64,000 bases of DNA from positions 62,001 through 126,000 of the forward strand of contig NZ_FOXL01000008.1 in assembly GCF_900115705.1 (NCBI RefSeq), given 5' to 3'. The notes beneath the pieces are model-generated. The model did not search any database. It worked only from the letters and a program-made list of their open reading frames with translations, and was not told the origin of the DNA. A program made the translations under genes and the position numbers. Source of the DNA: Frateuria terrea (GTDB lineage: Bacteria > Pseudomonadota > Gammaproteobacteria > Xanthomonadales > Rhodanobacteraceae). Positions 7,725 to 15,650 of the stretch are shown piece after piece; the first letter of the stretch is position 1, and each line of letters opens with the position of its first letter.

Positions 7725-8411
7725 ATGGGGGGATTGCGGATGCGCGGCAGGGGTTGGGAAGGCGTCGTGGCGGGGCTCTGGCTCGCGTTGGCATGGGCAT
7801 CGCCAGCCAACGCGGCGACGGCGCAAACCCTGGTCAACCGGGGCAACGAACGCGGTGCGCCGCCGTGCCAGTCCTGCCACGGTGCCGATGGTCGCGGCCA
7901 GGCAGCGGCCGGCTTTCCGCGCCTGGCCGGGTTGGACGCCGGCTATCTGCGCAGGCAGTTGGACGACTACGCCAAGGGCACGCGCTCCAACGCGGTGATG
8001 CAGCCCATCGCGCAAGCGTTGTCGCCGGACGAGCGCGACGGGGTCGCGATGTATTACGCCCGCCTGCCAGTGCCGGTGAAGGCCAAGGTCACGAAGCCGG
8101 CCGACGGTCCGGGGGCCGACGCCAGGGGCGCCACGCTCGCCACGCGCGGGCGCTGGTCCGCGCAAGTACCCGCCTGCGAGCAATGCCACGGGCCCGGCGG
8201 CGTGGGCGTGGGTGCGAACTTCCCCCCGCTGGCCGGGCAGCCGGCAGCGTACATCGAGGCGCAGCTGAAGGCCTGGCAGCAAGGCACGCGACGCAACGAT
8301 CCGCTCGGGCTCATGCAGCACCTGAGCCGCGCCTTGAGTGCCCAGGACATCGCCGCGGTGGCGCAGTGGTTTGCGGCGCAGTCGCCGGTCGGCAGGAGCG
8401 TCCGCAAATGA
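7725..8411 (+). CDS. Dihaem c-type cytochrome, cytochrome c4-like
   Basis: Periplasmic electron carrier of 228 residues. A Sec signal peptide with the core VVAGLWLALAWASPANA precedes two tandem cytochrome c folds. The first haem site is CQSCH at 48-52, the second CEQCH at 151-155. Methionines such as Met92 in NAVMQPIAQ and the one in PLGLMQHLS are likely axial ligands, as in cytochrome c4. ATG codons at 7725 and 7740 are both possible starts. The longer frame to 7560 is unsuitable because it would put the signal peptide in the middle. It overlaps the next gene by ATGA and probably passes electrons from the TsdA-like enzyme to a terminal oxidase. Confidence 0.88.
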   Translation: MGGLRMRGRGWEGVVAGLWLALAWASPANAATAQTLVNRGNERGAPPCQSCHGADGRGQAAAGFPRLAGLDAGYLRRQLDDYAKGTRSNAVMQPIAQALSPDERDGVAMYYARLPVPVKAKVTKPADGPGADARGATLATRGRWSAQVPACEQCHGPGGVGVGANFPPLAGQPAAYIEAQLKAWQQGTRRNDPLGLMQHLSRALSAQDIAAVAQWFAAQSPVGRSVRK

Positions 8412-9337
8412 CCGCGCGCCTGATCGCCCTGCTCCTTGCTCCGCTGGTACTCGCCGCATGCAGCGGCCGCACGCCGCTCGATGCGCACGCCGCCGACGCG
8501 CCGCGCGCAGCCGCACCGGCAGCAAAGGCGCCCGCGACCACCTCCTTCACGCCACCGGCCGAATCGACGATCCCGGCCGGTCCCTACGGCGACATGGTGC
8601 GGCTGGGCCGCGAGATCTTCCTGCATACGCGCAAGGCCGCGCCGGCGTACGTCGGCAACGGCCTGAACTGCGTCAACTGCCACCTCGACGCGGGCCGGTT
8701 GGCCGACTCCGCGCCGCTGTGGGGCGCGTACGGCATGTATCCGCAGTACCGCAAGAAGAACCATCACGTGAACAGTTACGGCGAACGCCTGCAGGGCTGC
8801 TTCATGTACAGCATGAACGGCAAGGCGCCGCCGCTGGACGACCCGGTGATCGTGGCGCTGGAGACCTATTCCTACTGGATGGCGCAGGGTGCGCCGCTGG
8901 GCACGAAGCTCGAAGGCGCAGGCTATCCGAGCGTGCCCAGACCGGCGAAGGCACCGGACTATGCGCGCGGCCAGTCGGTGTTCGGGCGCGACTGCGCGCT
9001 TTGCCACGGCGCCCAAGGCCAGGGTCAGAAGGTGGCCGGCACATACGTGTTCCCGCCGCTGTGGGGTCCGGACTCGTTCAACTGGGGCGCCGGCATGCAC
9101 GAGCTGGACAAGGCGGCCGCGTTCATCAAGGCGAACATGCCGTTGAGCCGCGGCGGCATGCTGAGCGACCAGGATGCCTGGGACGTGGCCATGTTCATGG
9201 ACGCGCACGAGCGCCCGCAGGACCCGCGCTACCACGGCGACCTGGCCGCCACGCGCAAGGCCTACCACGACACGCCGATGTCGCTGTACGGCACGCGCGT
9301 CAACGGACGCCTGCTCGGCGCGCGGCCGGCGCAATGA
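8408..9337 (+). CDS. TsdA-like dihaem cytochrome (probable thiosulfate dehydrogenase), lipoprotein
   Basis: Protein of 309 residues with a lipoprotein signal ending LVLAAC (Cys18). Haem site 1 is CVNCH at 88-92 and haem site 2 is CALCH at 196-200. The stretch around NSYGERLQGCFMYSMNG places Cys131 39 residues after the first haem histidine. In Allochromatium TsdA a cysteine (Cys96) about 43 residues after that histidine is the distal ligand of haem 1. Met244 in KANMPL is a candidate ligand for haem 2. The conserved segments APLWGAYGMYPQYRKKN and FPPLWGPDSFNWGAGMH also fit this family. TsdA enzymes join two thiosulfates to tetrathionate, or the reverse. Translationally coupled to the c4-like cytochrome, its likely electron partner. 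Confidence 0.82.
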   Translation: MTARLIALLLAPLVLAACSGRTPLDAHAADAPRAAAPAAKAPATTSFTPPAESTIPAGPYGDMVRLGREIFLHTRKAAPAYVGNGLNCVNCHLDAGRLADSAPLWGAYGMYPQYRKKNHHVNSYGERLQGCFMYSMNGKAPPLDDPVIVALETYSYWMAQGAPLGTKLEGAGYPSVPRPAKAPDYARGQSVFGRDCALCHGAQGQGQKVAGTYVFPPLWGPDSFNWGAGMHELDKAAAFIKANMPLSRGGMLSDQDAWDVAMFMDAHERPQDPRYHGDLAATRKAYHDTPMSLYGTRVNGRLLGARPAQ

Positions 9338-9349
9338 CGCCGTCGCATG

Positions 9350-9365
9350 CGTGACGGCCATCACG
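9350..9365. promoter_or_regulatory. Candidate Crp-type dyad before the DsrE-family gene
   Basis: CGTGA-N6-TCACG, a perfect dyad fitting 8 of 10 Crp half-site positions. It lies 13 bases after the TsdA-like gene and about 100 bases before the DsrE gene, where an activator site could be. No promoter could be assigned with confidence. Confidence 0.35.
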
Positions 9366-9466
9366 TTCCACCGCACCGCATGGCCACGTTGCCCGGTACT
9401 TCACGCCATCTACCTACACTGCCGTATTGCGCGCCACGGCCGTCCAGCCAACGGAGACCCGCAGGG

Positions 9467-10102
9467 ATGACCTACAGCAAAGCCACCGCCATGTCCGCCG
9501 ATGACCTCGCCCCCTCGCCGATCCGCCGCACGCTGGCATGGAGCGGCGTTGCCCTGCTGCTGATCGCCTGCGCCGCGGTGATCGCGTTCACCGTGTCGCA
9601 GCCGCATGCCGACGCGCGCCTGACCTACCCGCGCATCCACGGCGCCGGTGGCGTGCTGCCGGTGGGGCCCGATGCGCTGATGCCCTCGACCGTGGCGGAG
9701 CATCGGCTCTACATCGACGTCGACAGCGACGGCCCGACACGCGACAACGACATCAACGTGCGCCTGCACACGGCGGCCAAGCTGCTGAACCTGTATGCGC
9801 TCGCTGGCGTGCCCAACGACAAGGTCCACATGGTGGTGCTGTTCTACGGACGCGGGGTCGACCTGGCGCTGTCGGACAAGGCTTATCGACAGAAATTCGG
9901 CCACTCCAATCCGAACGCGTCCCTGATCAGCCAGTTGCACAAGGCCAACGTGAAGATGGTGGTGTGTGGCCAGGCCCTGGGCCACCAGAACTTCGTCGCA
10001 TCCAACGTGCGTTCCGGCATGACGCTGGCGCTCTCGGCCCTGACCGCGCGCGAGGAATTGCAGGCGGCCGGGTACGGCGAGGTGCCGAAGGAGGCGGAGT
10101 GA
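9467..10102 (+). CDS. Membrane-anchored DsrE-family protein
   Basis: Protein of 211 residues with one N-terminal membrane segment (about 23-43) and a periplasmic DsrE/DsrF-like alpha/beta domain. The domain starts near EHRLYIDVDS, contains KVHMVVLFYGRGVDLALSD and has one conserved-type cysteine, Cys167, in VKMVVCGQALG. Proteins of this fold transfer or sense sulfur through such a cysteine. The ATG at 9467 has AGGGA just before it, and the upstream frame is low-complexity. It follows the TsdA-like gene by 130 bases and completes a three-gene sulfur-oxidation set. The partner is unknown; a periplasmic sulfur-relay role is inference. Confidence 0.82.
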   Translation: MTYSKATAMSADDLAPSPIRRTLAWSGVALLLIACAAVIAFTVSQPHADARLTYPRIHGAGGVLPVGPDALMPSTVAEHRLYIDVDSDGPTRDNDINVRLHTAAKLLNLYALAGVPNDKVHMVVLFYGRGVDLALSDKAYRQKFGHSNPNASLISQLHKANVKMVVCGQALGHQNFVASNVRSGMTLALSALTAREELQAAGYGEVPKEAE

Positions 10103-10182
10103 TCGGCTGCGGCCTTTTCCCGCACGCTCGATCACGCTGGATATAGGCGCGGGCGCCGGAGTCGAAGCGCCACCCTCAGCTA

Positions 10183-10300
10183 CCCGTTCGAATCCCTCTC
10201 CCTCCGGGAGAGAGGGTGCCGACAGGCGGGTGAGGGTCCGGGCGGAGCGAATGCGCCAGCAGCACCGGACTCTCTCTCGGCGGGAGAGAGGCTCAAGCCT
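10183..10300. repeat. Palindromic repeat pair, right side of the sulfur module
   Basis: Two palindromes: CTCTCCCTCCGGGAGAGAGGG near 10196-10216, followed by a GCCGACAGGCGGGTGAGGG tail, and CTCTCTCGGCGGGAGAGAG near 10271-10289. The same words occur in the array at 26536-27070. The 249-base gap between the DsrE gene and the CheW-like gene holds only this element. Confidence 0.75.
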
Positions 10301-10351
10301 GGTTTTCCCGGGTATCCCGCGGGGTTTCAGCCGGTCAGCGTCACAAGCGGA

Positions 10352-10813
10352 TCAGGCGGCGCCGCTTTCCGGCAACCGGCACAGCCGGCGCACATCGAGC
10401 AAGGCGACGAAACCACCCTTCCACGGCAGCACGCCAGTCACTGGATCGTCTTCGCGCGTGGCGCGCCCGGGTGGCGGCGGGGCGACGGATTCGTTGCCGG
10501 GCAGCAGCAGTTCGCCGACCCCGTCCACGCGCAGCCCGACGAGGTGGGCAGCGTGGCTGAGCATGACCACGCGCACGCCGTCGTCCTCGCCGTCGCGCGG
10601 CGGCAGGCCGAGACGGCGACGACCATCGAGCACCGGCACGACACGGCCGCGCAGGTGGCGCACACCGAGCAGGTCGGAGGCGGCACCGGGGACCGGCGTG
10701 ACTTCGCCGACGCGGATCACTTCGCTCACCTGCACCAGCGGCGCGGCATAGGCCTGGCCGTCCAGTTGGAAGGTGAGCCAGTGTCGATGGTTCGGGACGG
10801 CCGGGGCGGTCAT
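10352..10813 (-). CDS. CheW-like protein, last gene of the flagellar/chemotaxis supercluster
   Basis: A 153-residue protein with one CheW domain: HWLTFQLDGQAYAAPLVQVSEVI, then LLGVRHLRGRVVPVLDGRRRLGL and a second subdomain ending in VALLDVRRL. The frame is open for 74 more codons upstream, but the ATG at 10813 starts at the domain and lies 28 bases after motD. In Pseudomonas and Vibrio the equivalent position holds parC-parP-cheW. No parC-like ATPase is present here, and this single CheW presumably couples the second CheA (12630-14543) to its receptors. It could also be a ParP-type CheW-like protein, but it lacks the long N-terminal extension of ParP. Confidence 0.88.
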   Translation of the reverse strand: MTAPAVPNHRHWLTFQLDGQAYAAPLVQVSEVIRVGEVTPVPGAASDLLGVRHLRGRVVPVLDGRRRLGLPPRDGEDDGVRVVMLSHAAHLVGLRVDGVGELLLPGNESVAPPPPGRATREDDPVTGVLPWKGGFVALLDVRRLCRLPESGAA

Positions 10814-10841
10814 GCCTTGGGCTCCATGAAAGAAGCGCGCG

Positions 10842-11891
10842 TCATTTGCCACGCTCCGGAGTGACGACGAGGGTCGGTTCGGTGACGTGCGCCGGCGCCT
10901 TCGCGGCAACATGCTGTGCGGACGCAACCTGCGGGCGAGCATTGGCAAGGCCCGCGGCGTGCGTCCCCGCGACGGACGTATCGGACGCATCCGTCGGCGA
11001 CGCGCTGTCGGCCAACTGGCCGGCGCGGTCCGCATCGCCCGAATAGCGCACCGGCATGGCGTGGTCGCTCAGCACCACCACCAGTACGCGGCGGTTGCGG
11101 TTGCGGCCCTCCGCGGTGGCGTTGTCGGCGGCCGGGCGGAACTGCCCCCAGCCGATGATGCCCAGTCGCGCAGGGCTGATGCCATGCTCGGCGAACAGCC
11201 GCGCCACGCTGGCCGCGCGCGCTGCAGAAAGTTCCCAATTGGACGGATAGACGGCCGTGTTGATCGGCTTGTCGTCGGTGTAGCCTTCGATTCGCAGCGG
11301 GTTGCCGAACGGCGCCAGGATGCCGGCCAGGCTGCCCAGCACGGCACCGGCCGGGCGCGAGAGTTGCGCCACGCCGCTGGGAAACAGGATATCGGTGCGG
11401 ATCTCGATCTCCAGCCAGTTGGGCGTGCGGCGCACGATCACCTGCTGCTTGTCGATGAGCGGCTGCAGCGCCCGCTCGACCTCGTGCTGGATGCGCGTGA
11501 GGTTGGCCTGCCGCCGCGCCTCGGCCGCGGCCTGCACGTCGCGCATCGTCTCGTGCGTTGCGCGCACGGCATCCATGCGCCGCGACGCCGGACGCAGCGG
11601 GATCGGCACCGCCACCGGCGCGGCCGCCGCGCCCGGCTGGCTCTGCGGCGCGGCGATCGCCGGATCGACGTTGTGCGGCCTGGCCTTCTGCGGCGGCATC
11701 GGCGCGATCACGTGGCTGGAGCCGTTGAACGCCTCGATGATCGACTCGGACATCACGCGGTACTTGCCCTCGTTGACCACCGACACCGCGTACATCACCA
11801 CGAAGAAGGCGAGCAGCAGCGTCATCAGGTCGGCGTAGGGAATCGCCCAGGCCTCGTGGTTGACGTGGTCCTCGTGGTGCTTGCGCTTCAC
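10842..11891 (-). CDS. motD: MotD flagellar stator protein (MotB family)
   Basis: Stator subunit of 349 residues that anchors the proton channel to peptidoglycan. A short cytoplasmic start leads into the single membrane helix, in which Asp21 of YADLMTLLLAFFVVMYAVS is the proton-carrying residue (equivalent to Asp32 of E. coli MotB). The OmpA-type peptidoglycan-binding domain spans about residues 160-275, with RIEGYTDDKPI and NWELSAARAASVARLF. The C-terminal tail after about residue 275 is Ala-rich and longer than usual. It overlaps motC by ATGA. No second stator pair (motAB) is seen in the window. Confidence 0.95.
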   Translation of the reverse strand: MKRKHHEDHVNHEAWAIPYADLMTLLLAFFVVMYAVSVVNEGKYRVMSESIIEAFNGSSHVIAPMPPQKARPHNVDPAIAAPQSQPGAAAAPVAVPIPLRPASRRMDAVRATHETMRDVQAAAEARRQANLTRIQHEVERALQPLIDKQQVIVRRTPNWLEIEIRTDILFPSGVAQLSRPAGAVLGSLAGILAPFGNPLRIEGYTDDKPINTAVYPSNWELSAARAASVARLFAEHGISPARLGIIGWGQFRPAADNATAEGRNRNRRVLVVVLSDHAMPVRYSGDADRAGQLADSASPTDASDTSVAGTHAAGLANARPQVASAQHVAAKAPAHVTEPTLVVTPERGK

Positions 11892-12628
11892 GACAGGTAG
11901 CCCTGCAGCTTCGCCTCGATCTGCCGCGGGTTGTCGCCCTCGGCGATCGAGACCAGCCCCTCGACCAGGATCTCGCGCATCTGCGTCTGCTTGCGCACCA
12001 GGCCCTTCAGGCGCGCAGACATCGGCAGCATCAACAGGTTGGCCAGCGCCACGCCGTAGATGGTGGCGACGAAGGCGGCGGCGATGCCGTGCCCGAGCTT
12101 GCTCGGGTCGGCCAGGTTCTGCATCACCGCCATCAGGCCCATCACGGCGCCGATGATGCCCATGGTCGGCGAGTAGATGCCGGCGTTCTCGAACACCTTG
12201 GCCGCGATCAGTTCATTGTGCTCACGCGCCTCCAGCTCCACTTCCAGCACGCTGCGGATGGCATCCGGCTCGCCGCCGTCGACCAGCATCTGCAGGCCCT
12301 TGCGCACGAAGCCGTCGGCCTCCTCGTCGATCTGCGGCTCGAGCCCGAGCAGGCCCTGCCGGCGCGAGATCTCGCTCCAGCCGATGATCCGGCCGATCAG
12401 GTCCGACGGATGGAACGAGGGCGGCCGGTAGACCATCGGCAGCATGCCCAGCGCGCGCCGGAGCACGGCGCCGGGCGTCTGCACCATCAGCGCGGCAGCG
12501 GTGCCGGCGAACACGATCACGAACGCCGCCGGGTTGACCAGGGCGCCGACCGTGGAACCCTTCAGGATGGTGCCGACGATGATGACCAGGAAGGCCAGGA
12601 TCGTGCCGATGAGGCTCACCGGATCCAC
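11888..12628 (-). CDS. motC: MotC flagellar stator protein (MotA family)
   Basis: Proton-channel subunit of 246 residues, the standard length for MotC. Four membrane segments are visible: two N-terminal (about 5-22 and 33-52) and two C-terminal (about 150-170 and 180-200). The conserved segment GIYSPTMGIIGAVMGL and the following LLMLPMSARLK contain the two prolines important for torque in MotA. The large cytoplasmic loop between helices 2 and 3 carries charged residues that meet FliG. One base separates it from cheA, and it overlaps motD, so cheA-motC-motD are made together. Confidence 0.95.
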   Translation of the reverse strand: MDPVSLIGTILAFLVIIVGTILKGSTVGALVNPAAFVIVFAGTAAALMVQTPGAVLRRALGMLPMVYRPPSFHPSDLIGRIIGWSEISRRQGLLGLEPQIDEEADGFVRKGLQMLVDGGEPDAIRSVLEVELEAREHNELIAAKVFENAGIYSPTMGIIGAVMGLMAVMQNLADPSKLGHGIAAAFVATIYGVALANLLMLPMSARLKGLVRKQTQMREILVEGLVSIAEGDNPRQIEAKLQGYLS

Positions 12629-12629
12629 T

Positions 12630-14543
12630 TCAGCCCGCCGCGCGCAGTGACGGCAGCAACTGCCCGCCGTCGTCGGCCAGGCCGGCCAGGTCGAGCACCA
12701 GCGCGAGCTTGCCGTCGCCGGTGACGGTGGCGCCGGCGATACCGGGGATGCCCTCGAACAGCGGGCCCAGCGGTTTGGCCATCACGTCCTCGCGGCCGAG
12801 CACCTCGTGCACCAGGCAACCGATGTGCTGGTGGCCAATGTGCAGCACCACCACATGGCGCGGCGCGGCGCCGACGACGCCGGCCCAGCCGGCCAGATCG
12901 CCCAGCGGCAGCGCGCGGCCACGGTGGTTGGCGACCAGCCGTCCGTCGAGCATGCGGTCCTGGCCGGCGGCAAGTTCGAACACCTCCTCCACGTTCGACA
13001 GCGGCAGCGCAAACAGGCGCGGGCCCACGCGCACCATCAGCACGCGCAGGATGGCGAGCGTCAGCGGCACGGTCAGTTCCAGCTCGCTGCCATGGCCGAG
13101 CCTCGAGCGCACCTGCAGCGTGCCGCCCAGTTCGGCCACGCGCGTCTTGACCACGTCCATGCCGACGCCGCGGCCGGAGATGTCGGAGATCTGCGCGGCG
13201 GTGGAGAAGCCCGGGCGGAAGATCAGCTCGTAGCAGTCGGTCTCGGTCAGCCGCGCGGCCTGGGCCTCGTCGATCACGCCCTTTTCGACCGCCTTGCGCT
13301 TGAGCACCTCGGGGTTCATGCCGCGGCCGTCGTCGCTGACCGCGATGACGATGCGTTCGCCGCGCTGGCTGGCCGACAGGCGCACGGTGCCGCGGCGCGA
13401 CTTGCCGGCCTTGAGCCGTTCGTCCGGCATTTCCAGGCCGTGGTCCAGTGCGTTGCGCAACAAGTGGATCAGCGGATCGGCCAGCGCCTCGACCAGGCTG
13501 CGGTCCAGGTCGGTGCCCTCGCCTTCGGTGACCAGGTCCACTTCCTTGCCCAGCTGCCGGGCGAGGTCGCGCACGATGCGCGGGAAGCGCTGGAACAGCC
13601 GGCCGACCGGCTGCATGCGCATGGAGAGCACGGCGCCCTGCATCTCGTCGGCCACCCGGTCGAGTTCGGCCGCCACCTGTGCCAGCGTCTCGTCGCCGCT
13701 TTTCAGGGCCAGGCTCTGCAGGCGGTTGCGCACCAGCACCAGCTCGCCGGCGCGGTTGACCAGCGCGTCCAGTCGGCCGGTATCCACGCGCACGCTGGTT
13801 TCCGCCGGGGCGGCGGCGCGGGCGGGAGCGGCAGGTGCGGCTGCCGTGACCGGCGCGGCACCGGGCGCACCGCCCTTGCCGTGCAGGTTGTCCAGCAAGG
13901 CTTCGAATTCGTCGTCGGCGATGGTATTGGCCGCCGCGGGTAGCGAAGCGCCCGGTGCGGCCGTGCCATGCAGGTTGTCGAGCAACGCCTCGAACTCGTC
14001 GTCGTTGATCGTCGACGGCGCGGGCGCGGCCGCAGGCACGGTCCCGGGCGCGGCGGTGCCGTACAGGCTGTCGAGCAGCGCTTCGAATTCGCTGTCGTCG
14101 ATGCTGCCGTCGGCCCGGGGCGCGGCTGCGGCGACGGCCACCGGCGGCGGCGCCGGTGCTGCGATGCCCGGCATCAGCCGGCGCAGCAGCGCCGGCGGCG
14201 GCATCGCCATCGACGCGCCGCCGCGCAGCGCATCCATCATCGCGTTGAGCAGGTCCAGCGCCTCGAGCAACGCGTCCATCCGTCCCGAATCCAGCACCAG
14301 CACGCCGTTGCGGGCGACGTTGAGCAGGTCCTCGGCGTGATGGCACAACTGCACCATCGGCTCGATGGCGAGGAAGCCCGCGCCGCCCTTGACCGTGTGG
14401 AAGGCGCGGAATACCGCGTTGAGCAGCTCGGCCTCGCGCGGGTTGCCTTCCAGCTCGACCAGCTGTTCCGACAGGCGCTCGACCAGTTCTCCGGCCTCGA
14501 CCAGGAAATCGTCGCGCAGTTCGGCGTCGAGTGAGGGGTCCAT
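12630..14543 (-). CDS. cheA: CheA chemotaxis histidine kinase (second copy) with three linker repeats
   Basis: Kinase of 637 residues next to cheZ, cheY and motCD. The P1 Hpt domain has His49 in FRAFHTVKGGAGF. Between P1 and the P3 dimerisation helix (about 250-300) there is no recognisable P2 domain. Instead an Ala/Pro-rich linker carries three copies of EFEALLD[SN]L[YH]G at residues 152-162, 183-193 and 212-222. P4 has HLLRNALDHG, SDDGRGMN and GRGVGMDVV. The P5 CheW-like domain begins near LAILRVLM. The ATG at 14543 starts the Hpt domain; the frame is open 97 codons further but runs through cheZ. No cheB follows, although one does in the Pseudomonas order. Confidence 0.96.
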   Translation of the reverse strand: MDPSLDAELRDDFLVEAGELVERLSEQLVELEGNPREAELLNAVFRAFHTVKGGAGFLAIEPMVQLCHHAEDLLNVARNGVLVLDSGRMDALLEALDLLNAMMDALRGGASMAMPPPALLRRLMPGIAAPAPPPVAVAAAAPRADGSIDDSEFEALLDSLYGTAAPGTVPAAAPAPSTINDDEFEALLDNLHGTAAPGASLPAAANTIADDEFEALLDNLHGKGGAPGAAPVTAAAPAAPARAAAPAETSVRVDTGRLDALVNRAGELVLVRNRLQSLALKSGDETLAQVAAELDRVADEMQGAVLSMRMQPVGRLFQRFPRIVRDLARQLGKEVDLVTEGEGTDLDRSLVEALADPLIHLLRNALDHGLEMPDERLKAGKSRRGTVRLSASQRGERIVIAVSDDGRGMNPEVLKRKAVEKGVIDEAQAARLTETDCYELIFRPGFSTAAQISDISGRGVGMDVVKTRVAELGGTLQVRSRLGHGSELELTVPLTLAILRVLMVRVGPRLFALPLSNVEEVFELAAGQDRMLDGRLVANHRGRALPLGDLAGWAGVVGAAPRHVVVLHIGHQHIGCLVHEVLGREDVMAKPLGPLFEGIPGIAGATVTGDGKLALVLDLAGLADDGGQLLPSLRAAG

Positions 14544-14560
14544 GCTCGCTCCGGACCCGC

Positions 14561-15202
14561 TCAGAAGCCGAATTCGCTGAGCAGGCGGTCCGCCTCGTCC
14601 TGGCCGGAAATCTTCTCCACCACCGGCGGCGGCTCGCGGCCGGACAATGCGCCGGTCAGGCGCACCAGCTCCAGCAGCGAGGACTCCACCGACTCGATGA
14701 AGTTGACCACCTTCTTGATGCGCTGGCCCGACAGGTCCTGCCAGGACTGCGCCATCACCATGTCGTTGAGGCCCTCGCGGCAGGCGCCGGCGAAGCTGCC
14801 GGCCTGGCGCGCGAGGTCGGCGACCGGGTCGCACGGCGCGGCCGAGGCGAGCACCTGTTCGGCGCTCTGCGCCAGCGCGTCGGCCTCTGGGCTCATGCGC
14901 TCGGCGAAATCGATGCTGCGGTGGGCTGCCTGCGAGCTCATCTCCAGCACGTCGTTGAGGTGCTTGCGCACGTCGGCCACGCGGCCGGGCACGCCTTCCT
15001 GGGCCAGGTCGTTGCCCAGCCGGCTGACCGCCCCGTGCAGGTCGCGCGCGAGCAGGCCCAGCGCGCGGAACAGGTGCTGCTCGCGCTGGCGCACCAACGC
15101 ATCGAGCGCCTGCTCGAAGGCGGCGCCGTCGGCACTGTTGAGCAGGTCCTGCAGCTCCGGCGGCAGGGCGCTTTCGTCGAACGTGGAGAGGACGGCGCTC
15201 AT
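14561..15202 (-). CDS. cheZ: CheZ phosphatase of CheY-P
   Basis: Protein of 213 residues, normal CheZ size, that removes phosphate from CheY-P and so resets the motor. Long amphipathic helices make up the dimeric four-helix bundle. The catalytic glutamine is Gln155 in [13 protein letters not shown], matching the QDLTGQ motif around Gln147 of E. coli CheZ. The C-terminal [12 protein letters not shown] is the amphipathic CheY-binding tail, joined by a Gly/Pro-rich linker. It overlaps cheY by ATGA. Presence of CheZ means the CheY at 15199-15606 is probably the motor-binding one. Confidence 0.96.
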   Translation of the reverse strand: MSAVLSTFDESALPPELQDLLNSADGAAFEQALDALVRQREQHLFRALGLLARDLHGAVSRLGNDLAQEGVPGRVADVRKHLNDVLEMSSQAAHRSIDFAERMSPEADALAQSAEQVLASAAPCDPVADLARQAGSFAGACREGLNDMVMAQSWQDLSGQRIKKVVNFIESVESSLLELVRLTGALSGREPPPVVEKISGQDEADRLLSEFGF

Positions 15203-15606
15203 GCGCCGGCTCCCGCGGCGGCGATGCGCTCGAAGATCTTGGTCAGCTTCTCCTTCAGCGTCACCGCGTTGAACGGCTTGACGATGTAGCCGTTCACGCC
15301 CGCCTGCGCCGCAGCGATGATCTGGTCGCGGTTGTTCTCGGCGGTGACCATCAGCACCGGCAGGCCCTTCAGCGACGGTTCGGCGCGGATCGCGCGCAAC
15401 AGGTCGATGCCCGTCATGTTGGGCATGTTCCAGTCGGTCACGACCATGTCGAACGGCTGGCTCTTCAGCATGGTCAGCGCGTTGTTGCCGTCGTCGGCCT
15501 CTTGGATCAGCGGGTTGCTGAAACCCAGCTCCACCAACAGGTTCCTGACGATGCGCCGCATGGTGGAGAAGTCGTCCACCACGAGGATTTTCATGTTCTT
15601 GTCCAT
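15199..15606 (-). CDS. cheY: CheY motor-switch response regulator
   Basis: Receiver-only protein of 135 residues. Asp11/Asp12 and Asp58 ([12 protein letters not shown]) form the active site, with Thr88 and Lys110 (YIVKPFN) as switch residues. The sequence follows E. coli CheY closely, including [18 protein letters not shown]. An internal ATG five codons in (MKILVVDD) is an alternative start. The C-terminal AAAGAGA tail is slightly longer than usual. It overlaps cheZ, is preceded by fliA 44 bases upstream and most likely binds the EIDALL motif of FliM (25798 start). Confidence 0.96.
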   Translation of the reverse strand: MDKNMKILVVDDFSTMRRIVRNLLVELGFSNPLIQEADDGNNALTMLKSQPFDMVVTDWNMPNMTGIDLLRAIRAEPSLKGLPVLMVTAENNRDQIIAAAQAGVNGYIVKPFNAVTLKEKLTKIFERIAAAGAGA

Positions 15607-15650
15607 GTTTCCTCTGGAAAAGGGAATGGGGAATCGTTAATCGTCAATGG

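Noticed and set aside
7509-10351. Insertion sequence or integron carrying the sulfur module
   Set aside because: No transposase, integrase, terminal inverted repeats or target duplication seen. Only the dispersed palindromic repeat lies on both sides.
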